Shown piece after piece: positions 22,070 through 33,100 of a stretch of DNA of 64,000 nt (positions are counted from its first letter, which is position 1; every line of letters starts with the position of its first letter). The DNA is taken from NCBI GenBank assembly GCA_037952775.1, contig JBANAY010000003.1, forward strand, positions 15,252,001-15,316,000, read 5' to 3'. The notes beneath the pieces were generated by a model. The model made no database searches, was not told the DNA's origin, and saw nothing but the letters and a program-made list of their open reading frames with translations. The translations under genes were made by a program, and so were the position numbers. Source of the DNA: Clonostachys chloroleuca. Lineage: Eukaryota > Ascomycota > Sordariomycetes > Hypocreales > Bionectriaceae.

Positions 22070-23908
22070 TTAGAAGAGAAGCGCTGGATAACCCATAGCC
22101 CCAAGACATGCGGCGGCGTCCCATCTATAAGATCCCTCGCTATCTCGGCAACTCCATACTTTCTTCATTATATTGCTCGCCTCCAGAGCTGCGCTCCGTG
22201 ATTGAATGTCTCCCACAGAGGCAAGACTGTTTTGGAAGCATGTTTGTTCTTCTTCAGCCCGTGAAAAACACCCCGCGATGCAGATTGGCCAAGAAAGTGT
22301 GCGTATTTGGCTCGGGTCATGCAATTCTCGTAACAAATGTGCGATTGAACTCGTGTGCCAGCTTATTGAACTGGCCTTCAAATCAGGTCCTTCAATAACT
22401 GTTTGAAGGTAAATATGCGCAGCATGGGCGTATATTTTTGTTGGCACAAGAGAACGAATTCCCTCACAGGGGCTATGACCAGGCTGATACCACAACGAGG
22501 AGCCACAAATAGGGATCGATTGTGGACCATAATTAGCGATAGCTATAAGGCCGGATTCTAGTGTCTTATGGATTTCATTTGCTTGCGAGTCAAATTCCTC
22601 TTGATCGAAGACGTGGTTCATTACCTCGGCCCTCTTTCTAGCATCCAAAGCGGCGATTTCTCCAATAGCAAGGAGAACCCAATTTTGGCAGCCAACAAAA
22701 GAAAAGAGATCCAAAGGCTGCTCTATCTCTTCAGGAGGCACAGTTCCTAACAAATTGCCGTGAAGATGGCTTAGACGCGGCTCTTTTCGGAGTGATGTGC
22801 TGGCTAGGATATCAATCACAATAAGCAGCGCTGAAAAGAATCGAAAGTTTGCCTGGTCCGGGTTCCAGAGCTGAAGCTGGAAACCGGGGAAATATGGCCG
22901 GGGCCAGTTCATAGCATCTAGAACAGCGGATATTCCAACCTCCTCATTGGATCCCAATCCCACATCATTGGCAATATCCTGAAATATTAGCAGTGCAGGT
23001 GCAAGATGAACCTCCCAATCCGATGTACGTCCCACAAAGAGGTCGAATATCATCAGATGGACGATGGTAGCCATCATCCGTGCCCTCTCCAGTAGCGTTA
23101 CCTGGCGACCACCCTCTGTCATCGAGGCCAAGTCGACATTTAGCATTCCGAACGCCATACGAGCCTGGTCAACTACTTGCCCCCACATGGTATACCTACA
23201 TGCGTCATGTTTCCCAGGGAAAACATCTGCAAGCCCAAAAGTAAAAAAGAATGAGCTCAAGCTCAGTACAGCATGAGTTGTGGCCCTGTTTTGCTTCACG
23301 AAGGACAGCAGCCAGGCCCTGCTAGTTGCGACAGCGGGTGGTCGATAGAATGGGAACAACAGCGGGAAGACAAAATCGATGAATATCATGGTGAAGTCTT
23401 GCTCCCAAGCTGGGCCCAGCGCCGCCAACCGTTCCTCTGGATGGATATTTTCCACGTGCTCGTCAAATCCAAGCGAGGTTCGTGAGAAGCCGGTATTTGG
23501 GGATGTCGACAACGAACTTGCTCTTGATACCTGCTGGCCAGATGATCCCGATTGATCTCCAACTGCATCAGGCTCTAGGAATGAAGCGCCCTCCAACACG
23601 CCAGATCGAGAATGGTAGTCTTGCTGTGAAGTGACGTGAAAGGGCAGGTCGCACTTCGCGCGTTTGGCGTTCGCACCAAGTCTAATCAGTTTCTTGATCT
23701 CTTCCCCCATGGCCTTCTGACGCGGTCCACCGTCCATCCATTCAGGTTTTTGGGAGCTCCTGTGGCATGGAATTGCCAAGTCAATACAGCTTCCACATTT
23801 TGGAATTGCCCTATCGCATCTCTTCCGACGAAGCCGACATGTCCAACATGCAGCATCGTTTCTGGGGTTTCGGGGCATTCTGTATCGCAATTTCTTGACG
23901 TTGAGCAT
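22070..23908 (-). CDS. Zn2Cys6 transcription factor
   Basis: Intronless 612-residue regulator. The binuclear cluster CWTCRLRRKRCDRAIPKC followed by GSC...C lies at residues about 21-48, preceded by basic residues. A Ser-rich linker follows, then an extended helical middle region of the fungal regulator type (IFIDFVFPLLFPFYRPP, LSLSSFFFTFGLADVFPG). Starting at the internal ATG (MPRNPRNDAACW, 23878) would put the cluster ten residues from the N-terminus, which is more typical. It is transcribed away from a second Zn2Cys6 gene at 24648, sharing about 740 bp of promoter. Target genes unknown; the neighbouring NmrA-like gene is a candidate. Confidence 0.93.
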   Translation of the reverse strand: MLNVKKLRYRMPRNPRNDAACWTCRLRRKRCDRAIPKCGSCIDLAIPCHRSSQKPEWMDGGPRQKAMGEEIKKLIRLGANAKRAKCDLPFHVTSQQDYHSRSGVLEGASFLEPDAVGDQSGSSGQQVSRASSLSTSPNTGFSRTSLGFDEHVENIHPEERLAALGPAWEQDFTMIFIDFVFPLLFPFYRPPAVATSRAWLLSFVKQNRATTHAVLSLSSFFFTFGLADVFPGKHDACRYTMWGQVVDQARMAFGMLNVDLASMTEGGRQVTLLERARMMATIVHLMIFDLFVGRTSDWEVHLAPALLIFQDIANDVGLGSNEEVGISAVLDAMNWPRPYFPGFQLQLWNPDQANFRFFSALLIVIDILASTSLRKEPRLSHLHGNLLGTVPPEEIEQPLDLFSFVGCQNWVLLAIGEIAALDARKRAEVMNHVFDQEEFDSQANEIHKTLESGLIAIANYGPQSIPICGSSLWYQPGHSPCEGIRSLVPTKIYAHAAHIYLQTVIEGPDLKASSISWHTSSIAHLLRELHDPSQIRTLSWPICIAGCFSRAEEEQTCFQNSLASVGDIQSRSAALEASNIMKKVWSCRDSEGSYRWDAAACLGAMGYPALLF

Positions 23909-24647
23909 TTAGAGGCGATAATGACACTCGTGAAAAGGCCGGTTCTATTTGCTGCACGGCTTCTTATTGGGCTTGACAGGGGCTACTCGGCTACTCGGCC
24001 CAGAACCTTGATCACTAAGCACACGCTTAACAGAATAGGGTATTGCCGACGATCTTCTTGTCGCGGAGTTAAGGGACTTAGTCAATCGAATGTTACTACC
24101 TCCTCACTTGTTCGCCTTGTAAACATGGGATTGCGTGCGTTCCTGAACATCTAAGCAGTGAATTAGAAGATACCATACTTTCGTTTCGATAAGGAAGAAT
24201 ATTACTTGAGCACTCTCGTACGAACGGAAGTCGGTATGTCTGATATAGACAGTTACAATGTGAAGGTGCAAAAACAATGGCTTCTCCAAGTATGTGGCTG
24301 CCATAGAATGAGTTAACGACTAGCTAGGCTGAATGACAACCTAACATGTTGACATTCATGCCCAATAATGTCATCCTAGGGATCTTCTAGAGCCTCTATA
24401 CACTGGATATTACTTACCATCTGGTGTCATTGTCTTGGACCATGCAGTCGGATGTCAGATATAGGGTAGTTACGATTCTTCGAGATCAAGGATTGATTAT
24501 TGCTGGAACTGGCCACTGACTAATCAAAGCCGAGAGAGTTCATTTCCCACTGTTTCACCGTCTTGTCTTTCTTGTCATCAATTTCACCACGTCGTCTCAT
24601 CACAGAGTACGTCAATAAATGACCTTGCTGGAGGTCCAGGGCTGAAA
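23909..24647. promoter_or_regulatory. Shared divergent promoter between two Zn2Cys6 genes
   Basis: About 740 bp without a supported gene, lying between the 5' ends of two regulators. Co-regulation or cross-regulation is plausible from geometry only; no specific operator was identified. Confidence 0.5.
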
Positions 24648-26242
24648 ATGCCCCCCAGACCGAAATATAGTAGGGGGTGTCACGCTTGCCGGCGGATGAA
24701 GGTCAAGGTGCGGCATCTACTCAACGGAAACTCGGGACCGAGCTGACAAAAGGAGTCGACCGAGTAGTGTGACGAACAGAAGCCCCAGTGCCGCCGTTGT
24801 ATCAAGGGCAGGAGAAAATGCCCCGGATTTCCGGATATTAGTAACTTTTTATCCATGAATGACGACTTTCCCAGTCAAGCATCTCGAACTACCTTGCCGA
24901 AATATGCGGCCGCCAACTCTGAGCGGCGACTGCTGGAGGGACACTTCAATATCCAACCCTCTATAGACTGGCTCCAGCACGCCATGGGGTACTTCTTCAA
25001 GAATTTTGTTTACACTCCCAGCCCCGATGGATTGGGCTATCTCCAGTTCCTCCCAGACCTACTATCGACCCAGCCGAACAATATGTGTCTGCGAGACTCA
25101 TTGAATGCCGTGGCCATGACGAGCCTCGCAAATGTTTCAGGCACCAGTATTCTTCATTTCAAGGCGGACCAACTTTACAGCATAGCCTTGAGGTCCATGG
25201 GCATGGCGCTTCGGGCGTGTTCCGACGAGGATGATGCTGCGCTACTGGCAGCAGTTTTCTTGATTCAGAAGCGAGAGGTTGGTTGAGCACTACTACTCTT
25301 CCGTTTGTCACATTTCGTTGACTCAACCTCCAGGCATTGAGTGGTAACGTGAATGCTATGAAGCCCCACGAAACGGGTCTGGTCCAACTCTTGCGAGCGA
25401 GAGCTCCAAGGAAGCCTCAAAGTGAGCCTGAGGCTGGCTTGCTGTGGACAATACATGCCCGATTGCAAGTACGAAGTATGGATGGTGGCAAATCTTGCGC
25501 TGATGGCTTGGATGCGCTCGACCTAGCCAATGGGCCTCAGAGACCACTTCAATCGGGTTTAAATCACATTTACAGCAATGTGTCCAAGTTCTGTCGAGAC
25601 ATGAAGCGGCTGGCCAAATTGAACGCGGACGGGCTGTACAGCTCATCCTCTCTAATTGAACTCACGAGAGCTCTTGATATGGCCTTTGAAACTGAAAGAG
25701 AGCTCGCAGCATGGCCGTCGACCCTTCCACCAGAGCAAATGCCCAGACCGGTTCAACTTGTATCCGACGAAATATCCCCTGAACTGAGATTTATAAGCAA
25801 GCTGTACACCTTCCCCGAGATTCAAGACGGGTGTCGATGGTCAGTGTACTGGACTAGCCGTATCCAGCTTTTAGGGGCAATCAATGACGGCCTCGATCTG
25901 GTATCCGGGACGGGAAAGCGGTATAACTCTCCGTTATCTCAGGAGGCCATCAACCTCGGCATGCAGTCGGCTGCAGACTCGATCTGCTCTGCTGTCCCCT
26001 TCATGATAGGTGAGGTTGACCCCGAAGGGTGCCCATTGGTTGGCCAAAGAGGTCAAGCCTTGGGAGCATACTTTGCGACGCGATTTATTCACATCGTCAA
26101 CGAAGTTCCTTTCCTCCCGGAGCAGCAGCGATTATGGACCTTAGACTGCCTGCTCAAGCTTGGCCAGGTATGGGGCATTGGCGCTGCACTCCAATCTAGA
26201 GCACAAAGCATAAGGCGATTCCAAACGGTGCCCGTCATTTGA
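24648..26242 (+). CDS. Zn2Cys6 transcription factor with intron inside the zinc cluster
   Basis: 492-residue regulator in three exons: 24648-24707, 24768-25277, 25334-26242. Exon 1 ends in GCHACRRMKVK and exon 2 begins CDEQKPQCRRCIKGRRKC; splicing (donor AAG|gtgcgg, acceptor gtag) rebuilds the six-Cys cluster exactly. Intron 2 begins with the weak donor GAG|gttggt and ends CCTCCAG; the frame is kept. The C-terminal two thirds are helical (LFAARLL-type repeats, EAINLGMQSAADSICSAVPF) as in the fungal_trans_2 regulator group. A caller starting at the ATG at 24855 would miss the DNA-binding domain. Neighbour of the NmrA-like gene and a second regulator. Confidence 0.92.
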
Positions 26243-26832
26243 TGCCCTCGTTACATCGAATTTCGAACTAAAAAGATAGCGGATGGTCTCAAAGCGACCT
26301 ATGGAATGAACTGGCCATAGGTATTGGCAGTTAGCCCAGGCATTTGGCCCTCGCTCATGAGGGGGTTAATGGAAGAAAAATAGTCCTCTTCTTCCGAGGG
26401 AAATAACCCCAGCGCCCTGAATGAGAAGGGCAACACGCAAGTACGTAGAGCGCATCGCAATGTAAGTATTCACTCTGACTTCCCTCAGGCAGACCAGGTA
26501 TCCAAAGCAGGCGATTGGTTGACAGCGGCAACAGCCAGTTAGAGGACGAAGCTTGGGAGTACTTGAGATGATAAGAAATGGCCAGATAATGTACCGACAA
26601 CGGGAGGGTATATTCAAGCACCAAATCTGAAGTTCTCACAGGCATTGACTAAGCATAATGCCGCAAACCCTCTACACCCAGACATTTGAATCCCGAGCAA
26701 CCGTCAAAGTTTCCGGGACGCTGAGCTCGACTCAATAGGGCCGTGCCAAGTCAGTTGTTCTATAAGCAGCAAGAAGGGAAAATGGCGACAGGATAACATT
26801 GGAGGTTAAAATCGAAGGTTGTATCACGAGCA
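26243..26832. other. Intergenic region
   Basis: 3' flank of the regulator and of the decayed minus-strand gene. Overlapping minus-strand ORFs near 26360-26640 lack recognisable content. Confidence 0.6.
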
Positions 26833-27701
26833 TTACCAAGACTCCCAACCTAGCTCCAGAGCTTTACACGTGGCAATATCGGCCTCCTGCTCCCAGTGCG
26901 AGCCTATCTTCCTCATTCCCATCCAACCGAAAAGCCCTGACTCATAATATTCGTCTCGGGCCTTCATCTTTTCTGAACGGAGTGGATGTTCCATTGGGTC
27001 AAACTTGCGATCCTCGTCCTCTGCCCATTCCTGCAGGATAGGGTCAAACGTCACCAGGTAGACATCGCGAGCCTCACCAGCAGCGCCACGACACTGAATA
27101 TCTGCATCTGGATACATAAAGAACCAGCCACGGCAGGAGATATCGCAGCAGTCGTGATCGCGCTTTGGCCATACCAAGCCAGGAAGCCCATCGCCCTCGG
27201 CGGCATCTTGATCATCAGAAAACTCTTGGGCTGAAACATCCTCATTCTCTGCTTCTTCGTCGTTGTCTCGCTTCTTGTCCTTTATGGCTCTCTTGACCTT
27301 GCGGATCTAACGCTAGATGGTACCTCGAGCCTCCATCTCCCCCGCGAAAGTGCGTATAGCATTCCTCAGCTGTAGCACCCGGCAGGAAGAAGAACTCGTA
27401 CCTAAAGCTACCGCCTCTACCCAAGCTGTAGCCATCGTTAAGCCCGCTGCTAAATGCACAGCCATTAAAGTCACGTGGCATATCCGGATGGATCATATAG
27501 AAGACCCAAGAGGCGAGGGGAGGCAAGGAACGCGTAAACCCCACGCTCTCCCATGACATCAAAGCCGGTCGGCCAGTGTGATCTTTGAAACTACGGTTAT
27601 TAGATACTATTTTGTAAAGTTTTGGTGGCAAGATCATTGATGGGGGTCCGTTCGGGTACATCTCTTCCCCCGTTTACGGCCCGCTTCTTTGTTCGAACCA
27701 T
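26833..27701 (-). pseudogene. Decayed unknown gene with two frameshifts and two TAG stops
   Basis: Pieces in order: MVRTKKRAVNGGRDVPERTP (27701 down), a shift near 27605, SFKDHTGRPALMSWESVGFT through FRYEFFFLPGATAEE, a shift near 27365, AIRTFAGEMEARG, stops at 27313-27315 and 27307-27309, then IRKVKRAIKDKKRDNDEEAE and DVYLVTFDPILQEWAEDEDR to the C-terminus ELGWESW. Restoring CAG at both TAG codons would give a continuous basic/acidic protein of about 280 residues. No known domain recognised. A small insertion (T near 27365) rather than a homopolymer explains one shift, so this looks like genuine decay. Confidence 0.6.
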
Positions 27702-28347
27702 ACTGGCTAGGGGGCGAATTTGACAGTATTGATTAACGACTGAGAAACTTGTGACTGTAGGATGTAGACCTAGCCAATTCACGGCGGTAAACAATAATAT
27801 CCCAGTTAATTAGGCTCCACCTACGGTGGTATGGCATTAGATAATGATGCAGGCATCGTGGCAGAAGATCCATCCGTCACGGGACAAGCAAACCGACAAC
27901 CCCATCTCAATCGCGCTTCTTAACGCCTTTCAGTTAGTGCTGCGATCGGCTCCACAGCCTCAGCCAATGTCCTGTAGCTTTCCAGCGCGCAGAGAGCATG
28001 AAGGCTCCATGCGGGCGAATGATCCTGGTTGCATGATTGCATCACCCTCTTCGGATGCGTCTTGTTATCTTCAGAAATGGATTCAATTGAAGTTAGCTGG
28101 GACGCCATGTGTGGATTTTTCATTCAATTTCGTATGGTGTATCCGTATGTCGTCCGGAGTGTCCGAGGTATTACTATTTTTAAGGGCAGCTTGATGTGTG
28201 TCTTCTTGATTCTTCAGAAATGCAAGTCTAGTCTTATCCTACTCAACCTATTCTTTCCCTGTTTCCTTGAAACTCTGCTCGACTAGCGTCGCATCAGCAT
28301 CACTTCATTACTTAGTATCACGACGGTCACTTCCTGGCTCTGGCACA
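27702..28347. other. Intergenic region, amidohydrolase promoter
   Basis: Nothing coding supported. The frame of the amidohydrolase is open upstream to 28267 but lacks an ATG there. Confidence 0.55.
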
Positions 28348-29463
28348 ATGTCTAAGGGTAACTCTGGATCTACTAATCGCAAAATCGCAATTGACAATGC
28401 CAAGGTGTTCGATGGGGAGGTAATAAGGCCTCCATCTACCGTGATAATTGATGGCAACATAATTGGCAACGATGATTCAGGAATAAGTGATCGAATCGAC
28501 GGCCAAGGAGGTGTGCTCATTCCAGGCTTTATCGAATCCCATTCCCATCCACGAAAGATTGCGGACCTACAGTCTTTGACCAGCCATGGCATCACCACCG
28601 CTTTCCAGCTTGCATGCTTCTCCAAAGAACATGTCCACTCTTTTCAGAAGCTCCCCGGTCTCGTTGACGTCTACGCTGCGGGTGCCCCAGCCGCTGCTCC
28701 CGGAAGCACGCACGGGAACATGATTCAAAACATGATCTCAAAGCCAAACCTACTAGTACAAGGAGAGGACGATGTTATGCGTTGGGTTGACGAGCAAATC
28801 TCATGGGAACCTGACTTCATTAAATTGATCGCACAAACGCCCGGTCTCTCACAAGAGAGTCTGAACGCACTAGTTGCAGCCTCTCATGGGCATGGCAAGC
28901 AGGTCGTGTGCCACGCGGCCGATGCCAACTCTCATGCCCAAGCCATGCGGTCCGGTGCCGACCAGATCCATCACACTCCCCTTGACAGGCCAATTACCTC
29001 AGATCTGGCTCAGGAGGTCTTGTCTCGTGGCCAGATTGCCGTGCCCACCTTGTCAGTGATGAAAGCCTTTGCCGGGCTGAACCTGCCTGGGCAAACGAGC
29101 TACGAGTCGGCTCGTGAATCGCTCCGGATATATCACGAGGCCGGAGTCCCGATCATTGCAGGCACGGATGCCAATCATGAGATCGCCGCCGCGGTTTCTT
29201 TTGGGAAGTCATTCCATGACGAGCTAGAGCTCATGATGGAGGCGGGCATGACAAGTCTAGAGGTGCTTCGGTCGGCAACGGTGTTGCCGGCTAAGTACTG
29301 GGGCTTAAATGACCGCGGAGCTATTGAGCCGGGAAAGAGAGCAGACTTGGTTTTGATTGCGGGGGATCCTATTGCCGATATTAAAGTCGTTCGCAATGTC
29401 AAACGGGTGTGGGTTGCAGGTGAAGAGTATACTGGTCCTTGTGAAGTGGCAACGGAAGCATAG
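28348..29463 (+). CDS. Metal-dependent amidohydrolase (imidazolonepropionase-like)
   Basis: Intronless 371-residue enzyme of the amidohydrolase superfamily. Metal-site residues are in the expected order: HSH at residues 65-67 (IESHSHPRK), Lys in DFIKLIAQ, His in VCHAADANSH, His in QIHHTP and Asp in AGTDANHE. The N- and C-terminal strands (VFDGEVIRPPS, EPGKRADLVLIAGDPIADI) form the usual small beta-sandwich. This subgroup hydrolyses cyclic amides or dipeptide-like substrates; the actual substrate is unknown. ATG at 28348 chosen: it begins the family N-terminus. Complete, no signal peptide, so probably cytosolic. Confidence 0.92.
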   Translation: MSKGNSGSTNRKIAIDNAKVFDGEVIRPPSTVIIDGNIIGNDDSGISDRIDGQGGVLIPGFIESHSHPRKIADLQSLTSHGITTAFQLACFSKEHVHSFQKLPGLVDVYAAGAPAAAPGSTHGNMIQNMISKPNLLVQGEDDVMRWVDEQISWEPDFIKLIAQTPGLSQESLNALVAASHGHGKQVVCHAADANSHAQAMRSGADQIHHTPLDRPITSDLAQEVLSRGQIAVPTLSVMKAFAGLNLPGQTSYESARESLRIYHEAGVPIIAGTDANHEIAAAVSFGKSFHDELELMMEAGMTSLEVLRSATVLPAKYWGLNDRGAIEPGKRADLVLIAGDPIADIKVVRNVKRVWVAGEEYTGPCEVATEA

Positions 29464-29844
29464 GAAGGTGGGAAATAGATAACTGGCACTTCTGGAAGCC
29501 GTTCAGCGACCATTGTCGCCTCTACTTCCGTGAGGCTTTAACAATTCGCATTGAAATGTCAAAATCGGAGTGTTAGTAGTTCTCACAGAGGTGTTATGTC
29601 GAGCCATGGTCTTATTAAATCACTGTCGAGGCCATACTGAACGAATGGAATCACTCCCATTATCGCATTTCAGATCTGTGATAGATGCTAGCGAAATTTT
29701 GTCTCACTTCATCCAATAGACGATCAGCCGTCATACAAATTACGCAACAAATCTCAAGTGCGATGGGTCATATTCAAGTGATACATGGTGCAATAAGGAA
29801 TCGATCAAAATGCCTTCGCAGAACCGTAAAACTCGTAGCAAGCG
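29464..29844. other. Intergenic, between convergent genes
   Basis: 3' flanks of the amidohydrolase and GFA-like genes. No feature seen. Confidence 0.6.
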
Positions 29845-30450
29845 TTACAGTTTAGAAGGTAGTCCCTCCACTTGTTTAGCCCCTTCCACCCCATTGACCC
29901 AAGAGACCCTATACTTTACAAAGATTTCGTGCTGTGGTCTCAACTTTGTTTCATGTAGGTTGAAGTCATCAACCGTCCCAATGCGGAGAATGCTCGCTCC
30001 AGGCCAGCCCGAACCGGTCCGGTACATCAATGTTCCGCAGGTAGAGCAAAAGTGATTTGTCATTGACTCCTTTCTCAGTATCGTGTCTGACTGAGAGAAT
30101 GCTTTCAGATTCTCTTTCCCTCGGGCATGCTTTAAGTGCGTGTTCGCAACCGTAAAGTTGGAAGCAAACATGGACGCGGTGATTTTGCGGCAATCGGTAC
30201 AATTGCAAACGAAAGTGTTGAGCAAACCGGGACCTTGAGTTGGCTGCAAATATTGTTAGCATCTATATTGATGGAGATCTTAACAAGTGTCAAGAGGGGA
30301 TAAAAACAGAAAGGGTCGGAGCCTCACAAAGACTAGCTGCACAGCACCACAAAAGCAAGTAGCGGTGGCTTCCTCATCTGTTGACCAGCCATCCCGAGCG
30401 AGACTAGCAAGAGGGGTGTATGGCTTTGACTTATCCGCTGTTGCTGCCAT
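29845..30450 (-). CDS. GFA/CENP-V-type zinc protein
   Basis: 173-residue protein in two exons (30450-30328, 30243-29845; GTGAGG donor, TTTGCAG acceptor, in frame). Zinc ligands of the glutathione-dependent formaldehyde-activating (GFA) fold are visible: CFCG, CNCTDC and HFCSTCG. Family members bind zinc through these Cys pairs and may form S-hydroxymethylglutathione or bind other thiol adducts; most fungal paralogues are uncharacterised. Size and domain are complete. The upstream region has repeated CCGAAAGT-type motifs (30645-30728). Confidence 0.9.
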
Positions 30451-32060
30451 CTTGAGGAACTCTGTTTAGGAAGCGAGGTAACAATGTGTGAGTGCTTGAT
30501 TGGAACTTCTGGGTGTGGGATGATGAGTTGGAAAAACAAAGATTTGGCCTGAGGAATATAATGTTGATATAATTATATTCACAGGTCGATTTGGTAATTT
30601 TCTTGATTTCGAATGATCTATAATCGCTTCAAGAGTTGGTCAGGACTTTCGGAACGAGACATTCTGGAGCTTCGGGACGGATGTGCACTCCGAAACTCCG
30701 TGTTTGATCCGTAGCTCCGGCCGAAAGTGAGCAACCCCGACAAGGTCACTGATGATAGTCGTAGCAGTATGAACTGGGAATGCATTTCATCGAGAACTCT
30801 GGCAATGATGAAGGTGGTATATCTGTAGTGAGAACTCCGTACCACTTCTCTGATACGTCAACTTTAGTATATAATTATATTACTGCTTTCTCGACACGAA
30901 CCAAACCATGTGATAATCAGGATAGAGTATAGCAAAGTGAATTTTCCTTGAACTTAGTGCCGAAAGTTGAAATACACATGTTATAGTTTTAAATTATAAT
31001 TAATCTCTTATTCTTGTCACAATTGAGCCGTCAAATCAATATGTAGAACTGTTCAAGAACAATAAACGTGGATAAATCAATTTCTTTTTGTCCTTCTCTC
31101 TCTCGATGCATCCAACCGTAGGTCTGAGAGGCAAGAGGTCTATCCTAATATTTACATAGTAAAGCACTAACTATCAGTATTCTTAGACATTTAGCTAAGG
31201 TGGTGTAGGATTGATCAAAATAGTCATAGACGTCGTCGTATATATCGTCTATAAAAAAGGTGATCAGCCCTTTGGACGTTCTAAGTTAGCACAATCTGGC
31301 CCGGATCCTGCTCTATATTCACGCCGTATCGAGTTCGGTGATCCCTAAACTATCCGATACCCAACTAGACCTACGCAGTTGTGTACGAAGTTTCTTTCAC
31401 ACAAAAAGTCAAATTCTACACACGGATGAGTTCGTAAAGAAATGTTAAGTCCGAAATCCCTTTCAAGTTTTTAGATTATCGAAGTTCGAAGAGATGGATT
31501 TTGAAACGCCTCTCCGAGTTGAATTGGGTATTTTCCAAGAGTCTAGCGCTGTATCATCATGTCACTGAGCGCTTGTTTCGGTAAACCACAGGAAGACCTT
31601 ACTTCGAACAAATTGAGCCCCTCCTAACTTTACATGCACTCTCTAAAGATGACTAGAACCAACCCAATCGCAGCACAACCTGATCTACTGTTTAAATTGC
31701 CGAGGCTGTCGGCCAGACAGCCGGCCAGATGTAATAGAATGCGACCCAGTAAGAAAACATATGGCGCAAAGACCGAAACGAGAACTACCCAGCAACGAAG
31801 CACAGAAGCCCACGCTAGGTACATCACCTATCGGGGGATACAGATAGAGAGTTGTGAGGACATCTTTGCTACCAACGAGCTTACATGTATTCATGTAGGT
31901 TACGCTACCCACTCCCCATAAACATGGATGCCTAGCATTTCCGTGCGATGTTTCTGTTTCAGGCAGCGAGCTGAGTCACTGCCTACACAAACATAAATAA
32001 GGGTGCCATCCCAGTATGCCAGTCATTTCAAGTTCAGCCTTTCTCATCTACAGCCATTTT
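30451..32060. other. Intergenic region
   Basis: AT-rich in 30850-31100. Apart from the clustered motifs above, no gene is supported; ORFs at 31630-31921 overlap on both strands and resemble nothing known. Confidence 0.55.
30645..30728. promoter_or_regulatory. Inverted ACTTTCGG/CCGAAAGT pair with clustered CCG motifs
   Basis: ACTTTCGG at 30645-30652 faces CCGAAAGT at 30721-30728, with several CTCCG/TTCGG units between and a further CCGAAAGT near 30960. This lies about 200 bp upstream of the GFA-like start. Such CGG-containing pairs resemble Zn2Cys6 operator sites, but no binding protein is known. Confidence 0.3.
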
Positions 32061-32179
32061 GGGCCAATATTTGCGATCCTCCCTTCCCACCCGCCATGGC
32101 AGCTGACAAGCAAGAAAAAACAAGGGCCCGTAGACTCGCCAGCCCTAGTTCTTAACTATGGTTGCAAACCGGGGAGGCT

Positions 32180-32778
32180 CAGTTCTCAGCGTGTGGCAGA
32201 TCTCTATTATTCCAAAACAGCACTCTGGTCAAAATTCGATTTAGAAGAAATTGGGAGGCAGTTGGAGTAGTCTTTTCATTTGGAAGTGTTTACACTCCGG
32301 GACCTTGAAGGCAAACAAATTTGAATCAAAAACCCCGGATTTCAGGTTGAGCGGCCGATTTGGTCAGTGCTTCCCAAGTCTCCCATATTCTGGAAGAAAT
32401 GCCTCGCTAAATCTTTTGCTTGAGGGCGACTCCTACGTCAAGTATCAAGGCTACTAGACTTTGGTGCTGTCTGAGCCTGAAAGCCCAGCAGGACTACACA
32501 AGTGCTCGTATATTATTGATTGGAGGAATACGGCGGCTGATGGTTTTAGACACAAGATTGAGAACTGGCAAGATCTTCACGAGATCAGACGCCAGCTTTG
32601 GAAAATAAGGATCTCTTGCAAGTTGTTCAAAGTGGAGTTGAACCAGCTCTTGTTTGAGGGACAGTACCTACGCACTCGGAAAATTACCAAAATCATCTAT
32701 TCTGGGCTTGGAGACTTGGCAGGTGGTCACCATCTGGAGATCTATAGATCAAAAAAGAGGATTCCATTGAACAGATAA
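32180..32778 (+). pseudogene. Decayed SRR1-like gene fragment
   Basis: Pieces in two frames: ADLYYSKTALWSKFDLEEIG then RQLE, stop, SFHLEVFTLRDLEGKQ, and after a frame change ESPAGLHKCSYIIDWRN and RTRKITKIIYSGLGDLAG. The order (N-terminal helix plus FTLRDLEG-like strand, then K-I-x-K-I-x-x-x-GLGDL) recalls fungal SRR1-domain proteins, a family tied to circadian regulation in plants and of unknown role in moulds. Family call is tentative. Several stops and a frame change show it is not functional. Confidence 0.35.
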
Positions 32779-32789
32779 CTTTTGGTCCT

Positions 32790-33100
32790 ATGACACAGCA
32801 TGCCATGGCATTCACTGTGGCATACCGGAGATTCAGTATACGCAGTACAATCTCTATAATGTGTACTACGGTGAATGGGAGGAAGAGGACTATGAGATTG
32901 CTGAAAAGATTAGCAACTATTGGGTTAAATTTATCAAATACGGCAACCCCAATGGCGATGGTTTCATTTAGTGGGACAATGTCAACGCCAGTACAACCAC
33001 AACTCAGGAGCTTGGTGACAGTTGGGGGCCCAAGATCATTGCAAGTGATGATCAAATTGCTCTCTTCGAGTCCTTGTTTGCTTCGCTGGCAGCCATTTAA
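32790..33100 (+). pseudogene. Carboxylesterase (type B) C-terminal relic
   Basis: Protein-like sequence GIPEIQYTQYNLYNV, EIAEKISNYWVKFIKYGNPN, a TAG at 32969-32971, then WDNVNAST, WGPKIIASDDQIALFESLFA and a terminal stop. The block K-I-S-x-Y-W-V-x-F-I-K-x-G-N-P-N is the well-known C-terminal signature of alpha/beta-hydrolase carboxylesterases. The N-terminal 400 or so residues, including the catalytic Ser, are absent upstream, so this is a fragment. Confidence 0.6.
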
